39,371 bases of DNA, taken from the NCBI GenBank assembly GCA_020720455.1, contig DYOQ01000023.1, positions 1 through 39,371 on the forward strand, written 5' to 3'. The DNA is from Bdellovibrio sp. (GTDB lineage: Bacteria > Bdellovibrionota > Bacteriovoracia > Bacteriovoracales > Bacteriovoracaceae). Below the pieces are notes generated by a model. It saw only the letters and a program-made list of their open reading frames with translations. It did no database searches and had not been told where the DNA came from. Numbering within the stretch: position 1 is the stretch's first letter; each line of letters starts with the position of its first letter. The position numbers and the translations under genes are program-made. Positions 1 to 7,526 of this stretch are shown here, one piece after another.

Positions 1-5
1 GAATC

Positions 6-30
6 TTTATTGCAAACTGTTTGCAATAAA
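6..30. promoter_or_regulatory. Perfect palindrome ahead of zrgA, Zur/Fur-like operator candidate
   Basis: Two 12-base arms, TTTATTGCAAAC and GTTTGCAATAAA, are exact reverse complements around a single T at position 18. The site ends 30 bases before the zrgA start codon, the right place for a repressor to block transcription. Odd-length AT-rich palindromes are typical of Fur-family regulators, and a zinc-uptake operon follows, so a Zur operator is the natural reading. That assignment is inference: the sequence does not match the enterobacterial Zur consensus closely. Confidence 0.6.
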
Positions 31-59
31 CTAATTTACAGATTGTTAAAGGAGAAACT

Positions 60-680
60 ATGTTTAAACTTATTATTACTAGTTTGTTGATTAATTTTAG
101 CGTGTCAGTTTTGGCCGCTGACAAGAAAGAGAAAAGACACCACTATGCACATGAACACGGCACAGGAAAATTAAATTTAGCTATTGAGAGTAAAAGTTTA
201 CTTGTGGAAATTGAAGTTCCGGCCCACGATATTGTTGGGTTTGAACACTATCCTGAAAGTGATACTCAGAAGAAATTAGTTAATGATGCAATCGCATCAT
301 TAAAAAATGTTGATGAAATTATTATGTTACCTCAAAGTGCAAATTGTGTATCAGAAAAGGAAGCCGTGGTTGAGGCCGAGATATTAAATGAAGGGGATCA
401 TCATGATAAAAATCATAAGGATCATAAGGATCATAAGGATCATAAGGATCATAAAGAGGGTAAAGATCATCATAAAGAGGGAAAGGACCACGATAAACAT
501 TCTGAATTTCACATTAACTACTCACTTACTTGTCAAAATATAGATAAATTAGATCAAGTAACAGTGTTAGCGTTTAAAAAATTTGCTGAAATGAAAAAAA
601 TAGTTGCTCAAGCAGTTACTTCATCTGGGCAGTTTTCTCAAACATTAGATGCAAAATCACCTGTCTTAAAATTAAAGTAG
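60..680 (+). CDS. zrgA: ZrgA-type DUF2796 periplasmic zinc-binding protein
   Basis: 206 residues. A signal peptide (hydrophobic residues 4-19, likely cleaved after LAA) sends it to the periplasm. The body has the DUF2796 look, opening with an HHYAHEHGTGKL segment, followed by a very His/Asp/Lys-rich linker at about residues 114-150 built from HKD triplets, which should bind zinc or similar metals. The start has a good GGAGAA ribosome-binding site. It is followed after 6 bases by an ABC ATPase and then an FtsX-like permease, the arrangement known from the zinc-regulated zrg operon of Vibrio cholerae. A palindrome upstream probably mediates metal-dependent repression. Function is inferred from family and context. 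Confidence 0.8.
   Translation: MFKLIITSLLINFSVSVLAADKKEKRHHYAHEHGTGKLNLAIESKSLLVEIEVPAHDIVGFEHYPESDTQKKLVNDAIASLKNVDEIIMLPQSANCVSEKEAVVEAEILNEGDHHDKNHKDHKDHKDHKDHKEGKDHHKEGKDHDKHSEFHINYSLTCQNIDKLDQVTVLAFKKFAEMKKIVAQAVTSSGQFSQTLDAKSPVLKLK
414..449 (+). repeat. Four exact 9-bp tandem repeats encoding His-Lys-Asp
   Basis: The unit CATAAGGAT occurs four times in a row without a mismatch, then continues into a degenerate CATAAAGAG-containing 18-base unit repeated roughly twice to about position 490. Being in multiples of three, changes in copy number would lengthen or shorten the metal-binding linker of ZrgA without breaking the frame. Confidence 0.9.
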
Positions 681-686
681 GTAGCA

Positions 687-1418
687 GTGGCAAATCAAAT
701 AGTCTTACACATTTCAGATTTGGTATTTAGCTGGCCCAGAAGTACTGCGCCTCTCCTCAATATTGATTTATTATCGGTCGCAAAAGGTGAAAAAATATTT
801 CTACATGGCCCAAGTGGTAGTGGGAAATCGACACTGCTAAATGTAATAGGTGGTGTGCTAGAACCTGAGCGAGGAAAGATCGAAGTTCTTGGAAAGAATT
901 TTTCGGAACTTACATCATCAAGGAAAGATCAGTTCCGAGGTGATCATATGGGGTTTATTTTTCAAATGTTTAATCTACTCCCATATTTTAGTGCTGTTGA
1001 GAACGTTGTTTTGCCGTGTGAGTTTTCCAAAATAAAATCTAAGCGTGTTTTAGAGCATGCAACTTCACTAGAAGAAGAGGCAAAACGGTTATTGACGGAA
1101 TTAAGACTTAGCGTAGAAGATTTAAGTCATAAAAATGTAACCAAGCTTAGTGTTGGACAACAACAACGAGTAGCTACAGCAAGGGCCGTTATGGGCCGTC
1201 CTGAAATAATTATTGCTGACGAACCTACGTCGGCCCTTGATTCAAATATCCGTGAGAGTTTCCTTAAGTTATTATTTGAAGAGTGTCATAAATTTGAAAT
1301 TACCCTTATTTTTGTCAGTCATGATATTAGTTTGGGAACTAAATTTGATCGTGTTATTTCACTGTGTGAGATAAATAAAGCAAACATGTCGGGTCAGATG
1401 GAACGGGAGTTTATTTAA
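687..1418 (+). CDS. ABC transporter ATP-binding protein of the zrg zinc operon (ZrgB-like)
   Basis: 243 residues, starting at GTG. Walker A GPSGSGKST is at residues 41-49, the ABC signature is LSVGQQQRVA (about 154-163; LSVGQ instead of the usual LSGGQ), and Walker B IIIADEPT with D-loop SALD follows. The subfamily is that of LolD/MacB ATPases, which power FtsX-like permeases rather than classic importers. Its TAA stop overlaps the ATG of the permease (TAATG), so the two are translationally coupled. With zrgA it forms a three-gene unit; a mechanical role in presenting or moving zinc is inferred from the Vibrio system. Confidence 0.85.
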   Translation: MANQIVLHISDLVFSWPRSTAPLLNIDLLSVAKGEKIFLHGPSGSGKSTLLNVIGGVLEPERGKIEVLGKNFSELTSSRKDQFRGDHMGFIFQMFNLLPYFSAVENVVLPCEFSKIKSKRVLEHATSLEEEAKRLLTELRLSVEDLSHKNVTKLSVGQQQRVATARAVMGRPEIIIADEPTSALDSNIRESFLKLLFEECHKFEITLIFVSHDISLGTKFDRVISLCEINKANMSGQMEREFI

Positions 1419-2680
1419 TGGTGATTTTTAAGGTTGCAAAAAAAAGTCTACTTAATAGAAAGGCGACGACTCTACTTACAATTTTTTCGTTGGCCTTAAG
1501 TGTTTCTTTACTCTTGGGGATTGAAAGAATTAGATCTGGTGCCAAGGCAAGTTTTGAATCAACAGTCTCTGGTGTTGATTTAATAGTTGGTGCGAGAAGT
1601 GGCCCAATTAATCTGCTTTTGTACTCAATATTTAGAATTGGAGATGCAACGAACAATATTTCATATAAATCTTATGAAGAGTTTAAAGATCATTCTGTTG
1701 TTGAGTGGACAATACCTATTTCACTTGGAGATTCACATAAAGGGTTTAGGGTTGTTGGAACAAATCGTGACTATTTTAAATTTTATAAATATTCAAATGA
1801 CGAATCGTTAAGATTTTTTCAAGGCAATGAGTTTATAAAGCTTTTTGATGTTGTTGTTGGATCTGAGGTTGCAAAATCTCTTGGATATCAAGTAGGTGAT
1901 AAAATAACTCTCTCTCATGGCACTGGAAATATTAGTTTCCAAGAGCATGAAGATAAGCCATTTACTGTCGTTGGTATTCTAGATAGAACGATGACACCTG
2001 TTGATAGCTCGCTACATGTTTCACTTGAAGCTATAACGGCAATTCATGTCGATTGGCAAAATGGTGCCCCTCCTGCTCCTGGTGAAGAAATTACTGCAGA
2101 AAAAGTTTTGCAAATGGAATTAAAACCTGCCGATGTGACGGCTTTTCTTGTAAGACTTAAATCACGAATTGCAGTATTTAATGTTCAACGAGAAATAAAT
2201 TCTTATGATGAAGAGTCACTACTTGCAATTTTACCAGGAGTAACATTGCGTGATCTATGGAATACAATTGGTATTGCTGAAAAATCACTGATGATAGTTA
2301 GTATTCTTGTTTTTATTGTTAGCTTGGTCGGAATGGTGATTTCTCTTCTCGCAACACTTAATGAGCGTCGTAGGGAGATGGCAATTTTGCGTTCTATTGG
2401 GGCAAAGAAAAGATTTATTTTTTCAGTCCTAGTGATTGAGACATGCATCCTGACAATTACAGGGGTACTTTTTGGAATAGCTTCTCTATATGTGGGGTTA
2501 TTAATTTTTAGACCAGTACTAGAGTCACAGATGGGGCTTACTCTTGGGCTGTTTGAACCGACGGAGAATGATTATCGGTACATTGTTCTAGTTTTAGTCG
2601 GCTCATTATTAGCTAGCATTGTTCCAGCGCTTAGAGCATACAAACACTCTTTGGCCGATGGTTTGGTTGTAAAAAATTAG
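1418..2680 (+). CDS. FtsX/MacB-type ABC permease of the zrg zinc operon (ZrgC-like)
   Basis: 420 residues. One N-terminal membrane segment (about 18-36) is followed by a long periplasmic MacB-PCD-like domain (about 40-285) and an FtsX domain with three membrane segments at the C terminus (about 290-410), including the characteristic ERRREMAILRSIGAKKR cytoplasmic loop. This topology fits a mechanotransmission ABC permease partnered by the preceding ATPase. The stop codon TAG at 2678-2680 overlaps the stop of the convergent DUF3299 gene, leaving no room for a separate terminator. The assignment to family is firm; zinc as the cargo is inferred from ZrgA. Confidence 0.82.
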   Translation: MVIFKVAKKSLLNRKATTLLTIFSLALSVSLLLGIERIRSGAKASFESTVSGVDLIVGARSGPINLLLYSIFRIGDATNNISYKSYEEFKDHSVVEWTIPISLGDSHKGFRVVGTNRDYFKFYKYSNDESLRFFQGNEFIKLFDVVVGSEVAKSLGYQVGDKITLSHGTGNISFQEHEDKPFTVVGILDRTMTPVDSSLHVSLEAITAIHVDWQNGAPPAPGEEITAEKVLQMELKPADVTAFLVRLKSRIAVFNVQREINSYDEESLLAILPGVTLRDLWNTIGIAEKSLMIVSILVFIVSLVGMVISLLATLNERRREMAILRSIGAKKRFIFSVLVIETCILTITGVLFGIASLYVGLLIFRPVLESQMGLTLGLFEPTENDYRYIVLVLVGSLLASIVPALRAYKHSLADGLVVKN

Positions 2681-3252
2681 TTTTTAATCTCTTCAATAGT
2701 TGAAGCATTTAAAAAGAATAGTCCATCCATTGTATAACGATCAATTTTCCCTTTTGGTTCAACGAGACTAAGTTTTCCCGTTACCTTAATAGGAAAATAA
2801 CCTGCTTTTTGTCCATCTTTGCTACTCGTTTTAACTTTGATTATCATGTTTGGAGGAGGTGGTGGAACGTGGATGCAACTTGGTATGTACGGAACCAGTA
2901 AAAAATCTTTTATAACTCTTGCAGAATAATCCAGCGGTATCATGTAGCCTTTTATACTGACATTTTGTCCAATTACTTTTCTTAAATTATGGCCAATTTT
3001 TTTATCCGTAATGTCGTATTCAGTAAATATCTTCCAGCTTACTTGGAAATTTCCATCTTTGTCTTTAACTGGCGGTAGGTTTTTTATATCGGATTTTTTT
3101 TCGGGAGGAGGAGTTGGGATTGGTGTTGGCCCTGGTGTATTTACTCTTAGATTCTTTAGGTCAAGTGCGCCAAGCTCTGCGGTTGCATACTGGAAAGGAG
3201 TTGTCATGAAAATAGTAATAAGTATGGTGGTATGTAAAATAAAAAGATACAC
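2677..3252 (-). CDS. DUF3299 periplasmic protein
   Basis: 191 residues. A hydrophobic N-terminal signal (residues 2-24) is followed by a Pro-rich linker (PGPTPIPTPPPEKK, about 40-53) and the DUF3299 domain with its hallmark GYMIPLD and LLVPYIPSCIHVPPPPP stretch at about 103-135. The single Cys-x-His within that stretch could be a metal site. The start has a GGAG ribosome-binding site. DUF3299 proteins accompany zrgABC in other bacteria, here on the opposite strand and convergent with it. It sits 15 bases after two half-permeases, probably one operon. Molecular role unknown. Confidence 0.8.
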   Translation of the reverse strand: MYLFILHTTILITIFMTTPFQYATAELGALDLKNLRVNTPGPTPIPTPPPEKKSDIKNLPPVKDKDGNFQVSWKIFTEYDITDKKIGHNLRKVIGQNVSIKGYMIPLDYSARVIKDFLLVPYIPSCIHVPPPPPNMIIKVKTSSKDGQKAGYFPIKVTGKLSLVEPKGKIDRYTMDGLFFLNASTIEEIKN

Positions 3253-3267
3253 ATTTACTCCATATAT

Positions 3268-3783
3268 CTATTGCTGAAGCTGTTGGTTTTTCCCCCAGAC
3301 TTTTTCTATAATTACTGATGCAAGCACAATTAGTGGTAGAGATATTATAAGTCTAATTATTGTAAATTTAAACCCTAAATATGATGCTTCAAAAAATGTC
3401 ATAGGAATGCGGCATATTGCTGAAGCAAAAATGAATGTGTAGACGACACTTGGTTTGGCACCTTTGTTAAATAAAGAGGCAGCAACAGGAAGCGCAACGA
3501 CAATGCCTCCAACCATGGTTGATGCAAGCAAAATTACAAAGAGGAAACTGCTAATTCCAGATTGTTTACCTAGGTACTTTTCAATACTCTCTTTTTTTAC
3601 CCAAACTTCAAACAGGCCAATTAATATAAATACAGGTGGAAGTAATAGTCCCATATTTTTTAAAAAAATTACGAAGTTTTTACCAATGGTAATTCCTGGA
3701 TCAAAATCTAGAATTAAACTAACTAGAGCAAATAGCGCAAACAAAATTAGCAGTGTGATTGTTTTATCAATCTTAATTTTCAT
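3268..3783 (-). CDS. Half-size permease, COG0701/ArsP-like family (second half)
   Basis: 171 residues with about four to five membrane segments. The stretch around VGGIVVALPVAASLFNKGAKP followed by FIFASAICRIPM resembles the conserved core of the COG0701 predicted permeases, whose usual members are about 300-350 residues; this is one half. Its ATG overlaps the stop of the other half (3780-3783, ATGA), so both should be made together and form a heterodimer. Co-transcribed with the DUF3299 gene. The substrate is not visible; a metal or metalloid is possible given the zinc neighbours (inference). Confidence 0.65.
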   Translation of the reverse strand: MKIKIDKTITLLILFALFALVSLILDFDPGITIGKNFVIFLKNMGLLLPPVFILIGLFEVWVKKESIEKYLGKQSGISSFLFVILLASTMVGGIVVALPVAASLFNKGAKPSVVYTFIFASAICRIPMTFFEASYLGFKFTIIRLIISLPLIVLASVIIEKVWGKNQQLQQ

Positions 3784-4259
3784 ATTTCACCATATAAAGC
3801 GCCAATTACAAGTGAGACTAAAATTGCAACCACGTAGCTGACTAGGTTTCTTATAATCGCCATTTTGGCACCAAGAAATTTTTTTTCAATTGGATAAGAT
3901 AAAACTCCCACTAGCATTAGCGTCGTCGTGAACGCAGCGATCGCCATATATGAGATCCCCTTGCTTACAAGTATTTCTGCAAGTGGGAAAGCGATAAAGC
4001 CAGGCATAACGACAATTGATCCTAGTAGTGATGCTACAATCATTGAGTGCCATTGATTTTTCGGGCCAAGGTATTCCATGATTAGTGTGTCTGGAATAAA
4101 AAAGAGTGACACAGATATCAGACATATCATTAGAAAAAAATGAGGTAACATATTGATAAATTTTTTCTGCGCAAGAGTTAGTGCCTTAACTGTCTTTTGA
4201 CGATCTTTAAAAAAAGAGATTGCTAGGCCAATAAGACTGATTAAATATATTGCAACCAT
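3780..4259 (-). CDS. Half-size permease, COG0701/ArsP-like family (first half)
   Basis: 159 residues with about five membrane segments and a cytoplasmic Lys/Arg-rich loop near residues 18-32. The motif GSIVVMPGFIAFPLAEILV matches the repeat seen in the partner half protein, as expected for a permease built from two similar halves. It is the first gene of a leftward operon continuing into the second half (4-base ATGA overlap) and the DUF3299 gene. No strong ribosome-binding site is visible. The promoter must lie in the 100-base gap shared with the divergent ATPase gene. Confidence 0.65.
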   Translation of the reverse strand: MVAIYLISLIGLAISFFKDRQKTVKALTLAQKKFINMLPHFFLMICLISVSLFFIPDTLIMEYLGPKNQWHSMIVASLLGSIVVMPGFIAFPLAEILVSKGISYMAIAAFTTTLMLVGVLSYPIEKKFLGAKMAIIRNLVSYVVAILVSLVIGALYGEI

Positions 4260-4339
4260 TGATAAAACCCTTGTGTAGTTTCGCGATATTGGCCAAATGG
4301 TAACATGTCGTAAAGTGTAGGTCTATATGCATTTGACGA

Positions 4340-4382
4340 TCGTAGAATGCATGTTGACATGCATTCTACGAGATGCTATTAT
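4340..4382 (+). promoter_or_regulatory. Inverted repeat (15-bp arms) overlapping a consensus promoter
   Basis: Arms TCGTAGAATGCATGT (4340-4354) and ACATGCATTCTACGA (4357-4371) are exact reverse complements across a two-base TG. A -35 box TTGACA (4354-4359) spans the centre, and TATTAT (4377-4382) lies 17 bases further on, giving a near-consensus sigma-70-type promoter reading right. A dimeric regulator on the repeat would cover the -35 region. No T-run follows, so this is not a terminator. The expected transcript start is close to the ATG at 4388. Confidence 0.6.
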
Positions 4383-4387
4383 TGCAT

Positions 4388-5569
4388 ATGTCATTGATTA
4401 TTCAGAGAATTATTTCAAATATGCTTAAGGTTTCAAATGAGAACTTCGATCTTGAGCCTATGGTATTTTTGACTGGTCCAAGACAGATAGGAAAAACTTT
4501 TTACTCTAAATCATTAAAGATACCTTATTATAATTGGGATACTGCGGAAGTTAAAAATTCCCATCTCAAAGACCCATATTTTTTTAGACAATCAAAGGGT
4601 TGGTTAGTGTTTGATGAAATTCACAAGCGTAGTGATTGGAAAAAAATATTAAAGGGTTATTATGATTCTCCAACAAGAGAAGAAAATATTTTGTTAACTG
4701 GCTCTGGACGATTTAATCTTTTTCAAAAAGGTGGAGATAGTTTGCAAGGAAGATATGAGCTATTTCATATGATGCCAATTACATTTGATGAGTATGATGG
4801 AAGATCAATCCCTGCATCACCAAGAGATTTTACTAGTTGGACTCCAGATCAAAATGTAAATAGTGATGGGCCATTAATTTCGTTTGGAGGGTTTCCTGAC
4901 CCACTAATTGCTCAAAATATGCAGAAGCTAAATCGTTGGCTTGATCTTTACTTACAACGATTAGTTAAGGAAGACATTCGAGATTTTAGCAAGGTTGAGT
5001 TGATTGACAAGATTGAATTGTTGGCAAGAATTCTTCCTGAGCGTATCTGTTCTCCTATATCAATGAAATCTCTGTCCGAAGATATTGAAACATCCAGAGA
5101 ATCAATTAAAAATTGGTTGCGTTTGTTTGATGTTTTGTATTTAGGAATTCAGCTACCTCCTTATTCGAGAAAAATTCATAGAGCGGTAAAAAAAGAAAAA
5201 AAATTTTATTTTTATCAATGGCCATTTTGTAATGATTTTGCAGCTCTGTTTGAAAATTATATGGCGATCCAATTGTACACTGCCTGCCAGTATTATCGGG
5301 ACCAAGGATATGGTACTTACGAACTTTACTATCTCAGAGATCAAGACGATAGAGAGGTAGATTTTTTGATTACAAATAACTTGAAACCAGTTGCCTTGAT
5401 AGAGGTAAAATCATCGCCACAGACATGGACAAAGGGGTTACATTTTTACACTGAAAAACTCAATGTTCCAAGTTTCCTTGTATATCCCCAAGGCCCAACA
5501 GTTAGAATAGAAAAAAAAGGTTATTCATTATCATCTGCTAGATTTTTAAAAAATCTCACTGCACTTTAG
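4388..5569 (+). CDS. AAA-family ATPase with DUF4143 C-terminal domain
   Basis: 393 residues from ATG 4388 (an in-frame ATG at 4373 lies before the -10 box and is unlikely; ATG 4421 is an alternative). Walker A GPRQIGKT sits near residue 30, Walker B LVFDEI near 75, and the LLTGSGRF sensor segment near 105. The C terminus has the DUF4143 nuclease-like signature REVDFLI ... ALIEVKSS, resembling a PD-(D/E)xK core. The family is widespread, often solitary, and its biological role is unsettled. It stands alone, divergent from the permease operon and convergent with the export operon, and is preceded by a strong operator-like promoter. Confidence 0.8.
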   Translation: MSLIIQRIISNMLKVSNENFDLEPMVFLTGPRQIGKTFYSKSLKIPYYNWDTAEVKNSHLKDPYFFRQSKGWLVFDEIHKRSDWKKILKGYYDSPTREENILLTGSGRFNLFQKGGDSLQGRYELFHMMPITFDEYDGRSIPASPRDFTSWTPDQNVNSDGPLISFGGFPDPLIAQNMQKLNRWLDLYLQRLVKEDIRDFSKVELIDKIELLARILPERICSPISMKSLSEDIETSRESIKNWLRLFDVLYLGIQLPPYSRKIHRAVKKEKKFYFYQWPFCNDFAALFENYMAIQLYTACQYYRDQGYGTYELYYLRDQDDREVDFLITNNLKPVALIEVKSSPQTWTKGLHFYTEKLNVPSFLVYPQGPTVRIEKKGYSLSSARFLKNLTAL

Positions 5570-5623
5570 TGATTTAATATTTCAGGCATGATTTTCGGGT
5601 AAGTATTTAGTCAGTACAAGTAT

Positions 5624-6832
5624 TTACTCGTACCTTAGTGCATCGATAGTTTGAATCTTAGAAGCCTTTCTTGCTGGCCAAACACCAAAGACTACACCTG
5701 TAGTAAATGACATTAAAAAAGCTGGCGGGAGTATCCAAAATGGAGGTCTTAAATCAAAGCCTGGATAGAAAATAAAAATTGAGTAAGTCATCATCATCGC
5801 AAAAATAATTCCAGCTAAACCGCTTGTAACAGAAATCATGATAGCTTCGCTTAAGAACTGAATTAGAATGTCTGATTGCCGGGCCCCAATTGCTCTTCTA
5901 ATTCCAATCTCTCTAGTTCTTTCAGTTACAGAAACTAGCATGATATTCATGATTCCAATACCGCCAACAAGCATAGATATAAAAGCAATAGCGCCAAGAG
6001 CGTAGGTCAACATATTTAAAATAGTATTCATGCTTTCAAGCATCGAGACTTGAGTGATAATAGTGAAATCTTCTTCTCCATCATGCCTTTCCTTTAAAAT
6101 CTCCGTTACCTCTTTTACTGCATCATCCATTCCCGAACGTGTTTTGGCGGAGGCCCTTATTCCAAAAAGCCTTTCGGTGTTAAACAGTCTAAGTGCAGAC
6201 CTTGTTGGGACAAAGACGATCTCATCAACATTGAATCCTAGTTTATCGCCTGATTCTTTTACGACTCCAATCACTCGGTGTTCGCTATCATTAATTTTTA
6301 CAAGTTTCCCTAGTGCTTCTTCGTTACCAAACAAACTTCTCTTGACGTTATGGCCAAGGACAACGACCCTTCTGCCAACATCATCTTCTTCTTTTGAGAT
6401 ATAAGAACCATCTTGGATTACTAAATTGAAAATTTTGGTTAGCTGGTCAGATGATCCGAGAAGATTTACATTGACCGATGCAAATTCGTTTTTCACTGAG
6501 CATGAACCGAACATGACTCCTGATACAGCAGATAAGTTTGATCCTCGTTTGAGTAACGCATCGACGTCTAATAGAGTGAGTTTACCTTTGCTCGAAGTAA
6601 CAGGTGCTCTCATTGAGGATTTCTTGTCAGTTTTTCCTGGTTGAACGATAATTATATTTGTTCCAAGACTTTCAAACTCACTTGTAATATATCGTTTCGC
6701 TCCAGTTCCAACTGAGACAAGCAAAATAACAGCACTAACTCCAATAACCATTCCAAGCATGGTTAAAGCAGACCGTAGTTTGTTCTCAATTAAGGCTTCA
6801 AGTGAATTAAAAAAATACTTTTTAAACAACAT
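5624..6832 (-). CDS. MacB-type ABC exporter permease
   Basis: 402 residues from ATG 6832, which lies inside the end of the ATPase gene (11-base overlap); a longer form from 6865 adds 11 residues. One membrane helix near the N terminus (ALTMLGMVIGVSAVILL), a periplasmic MacB-PCD domain, then an FtsX domain with three helices and the TERTREIGIRRAIGAR loop at about 300. The C-terminal GVWPARKASKIQTIDALRYE-like ending is typical of MacB. The ATPase is on a separate gene, unlike fused E. coli MacB. With the three upstream genes it should make a complete tripartite exporter. Cargo unknown. Confidence 0.87.
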   Translation of the reverse strand: MLFKKYFFNSLEALIENKLRSALTMLGMVIGVSAVILLVSVGTGAKRYITSEFESLGTNIIIVQPGKTDKKSSMRAPVTSSKGKLTLLDVDALLKRGSNLSAVSGVMFGSCSVKNEFASVNVNLLGSSDQLTKIFNLVIQDGSYISKEEDDVGRRVVVLGHNVKRSLFGNEEALGKLVKINDSEHRVIGVVKESGDKLGFNVDEIVFVPTRSALRLFNTERLFGIRASAKTRSGMDDAVKEVTEILKERHDGEEDFTIITQVSMLESMNTILNMLTYALGAIAFISMLVGGIGIMNIMLVSVTERTREIGIRRAIGARQSDILIQFLSEAIMISVTSGLAGIIFAMMMTYSIFIFYPGFDLRPPFWILPPAFLMSFTTGVVFGVWPARKASKIQTIDALRYE

Positions 6833-7526
6833 ATAAATTATTTTCTTCAACGATTTTACCATCAAGCATTCGTAAAATTCGTTTGCACTTGTGTGCTACA
6901 TCATTGTCGTGAGTGACAATGATAACAGTTACACCGTTATGATTAAGTTCTTGGAATAAACAGAGAATCTCTTCACCTGTTTTTGAATCAAGCGCCCCCG
7001 TTGGCTCATCTGCTAATAAAATTTTTGGTTTGTTAACAAGTGCTCGTGCAATAGCAACACGTTGCCTTTGCCCACCAGAAAGCTCGTTCGGCCGATGGTG
7101 CATTCTTGGTGTTAGTCCGACTTCTTCGAGGGCCTTAATTGCCATCTCTTTTATCATCTCCTCACTTAAATTTTTATTGTAAGTTGTTGCATACTGCATT
7201 GGCATCATGACATTTTTTAATGCTGAAGCTTTTGGTAGCAGATTAAAACTTTGGAAAACAAAACCAATCTTTTGATTTCTGTATAGCGAAAGAGCATTGT
7301 CATTCATCGTAGTAGTGTTTGTACCATCTAGAATGTATTCACCACTACTTGGTAAATCGAGGAGACCTATAATATTCATTAGCGTTGATTTTCCAGAGCC
7401 AGACGCTCCAACAATAGATGTTAGTTCTCCATCGTTTATAGCAATTGAAACACCGTCTAGTGCTTTGATTATCTCTTCACCCATAGTGAATGTTTTATGA
7501 ATGTTTTTTAATTCAATTAGTGCCAT
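6822..7526 (-). CDS. MacB/LolD-type ABC exporter ATP-binding protein
   Basis: 234 residues. Walker [10 protein letters not shown] around 40-48, ABC signature [11 protein letters not shown] around 147-157, Walker [20 protein letters not shown] after it, and the H-loop in VTHDNDVA. These mark the MacB/LolD/FtsE class that drives FtsX-like permeases. It overlaps the MFP gene by 14 bases upstream and the permease downstream, so all four genes are tightly coupled. It should couple ATP hydrolysis in the cytoplasm to movement of the permease and adaptor. Confidence 0.9.
   Translation of the reverse strand: MALIELKNIHKTFTMGEEIIKALDGVSIAINDGELTSIVGASGSGKSTLMNIIGLLDLPSSGEYILDGTNTTTMNDNALSLYRNQKIGFVFQSFNLLPKASALKNVMMPMQYATTYNKNLSEEMIKEMAIKALEEVGLTPRMHHRPNELSGGQRQRVAIARALVNKPKILLADEPTGALDSKTGEEILCLFQELNHNGVTVIIVTHDNDVAHKCKRILRMLDGKIVEENNLYVV

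Noticed and set aside
1411-1656. Open frames opposite or in alternate frame of long genes (for example 1411-1656, 14541-14819, 16228-16578)
   Set aside because: They lie within well-supported genes, lack ribosome-binding sites, and their translations have no recognisable features.
4340-4371. Inverted repeat as a bidirectional terminator
   Set aside because: No T-run on either strand, while a good -35/-10 pair overlaps it; operator or promoter is a better fit.
5613-5632. Imperfect dyad GTACAAGT...ACTCGTAC at the end of the MacB permease gene
   Set aside because: One mismatch, overlapping the stop codon, no T-run; could be a weak hairpin by chance.
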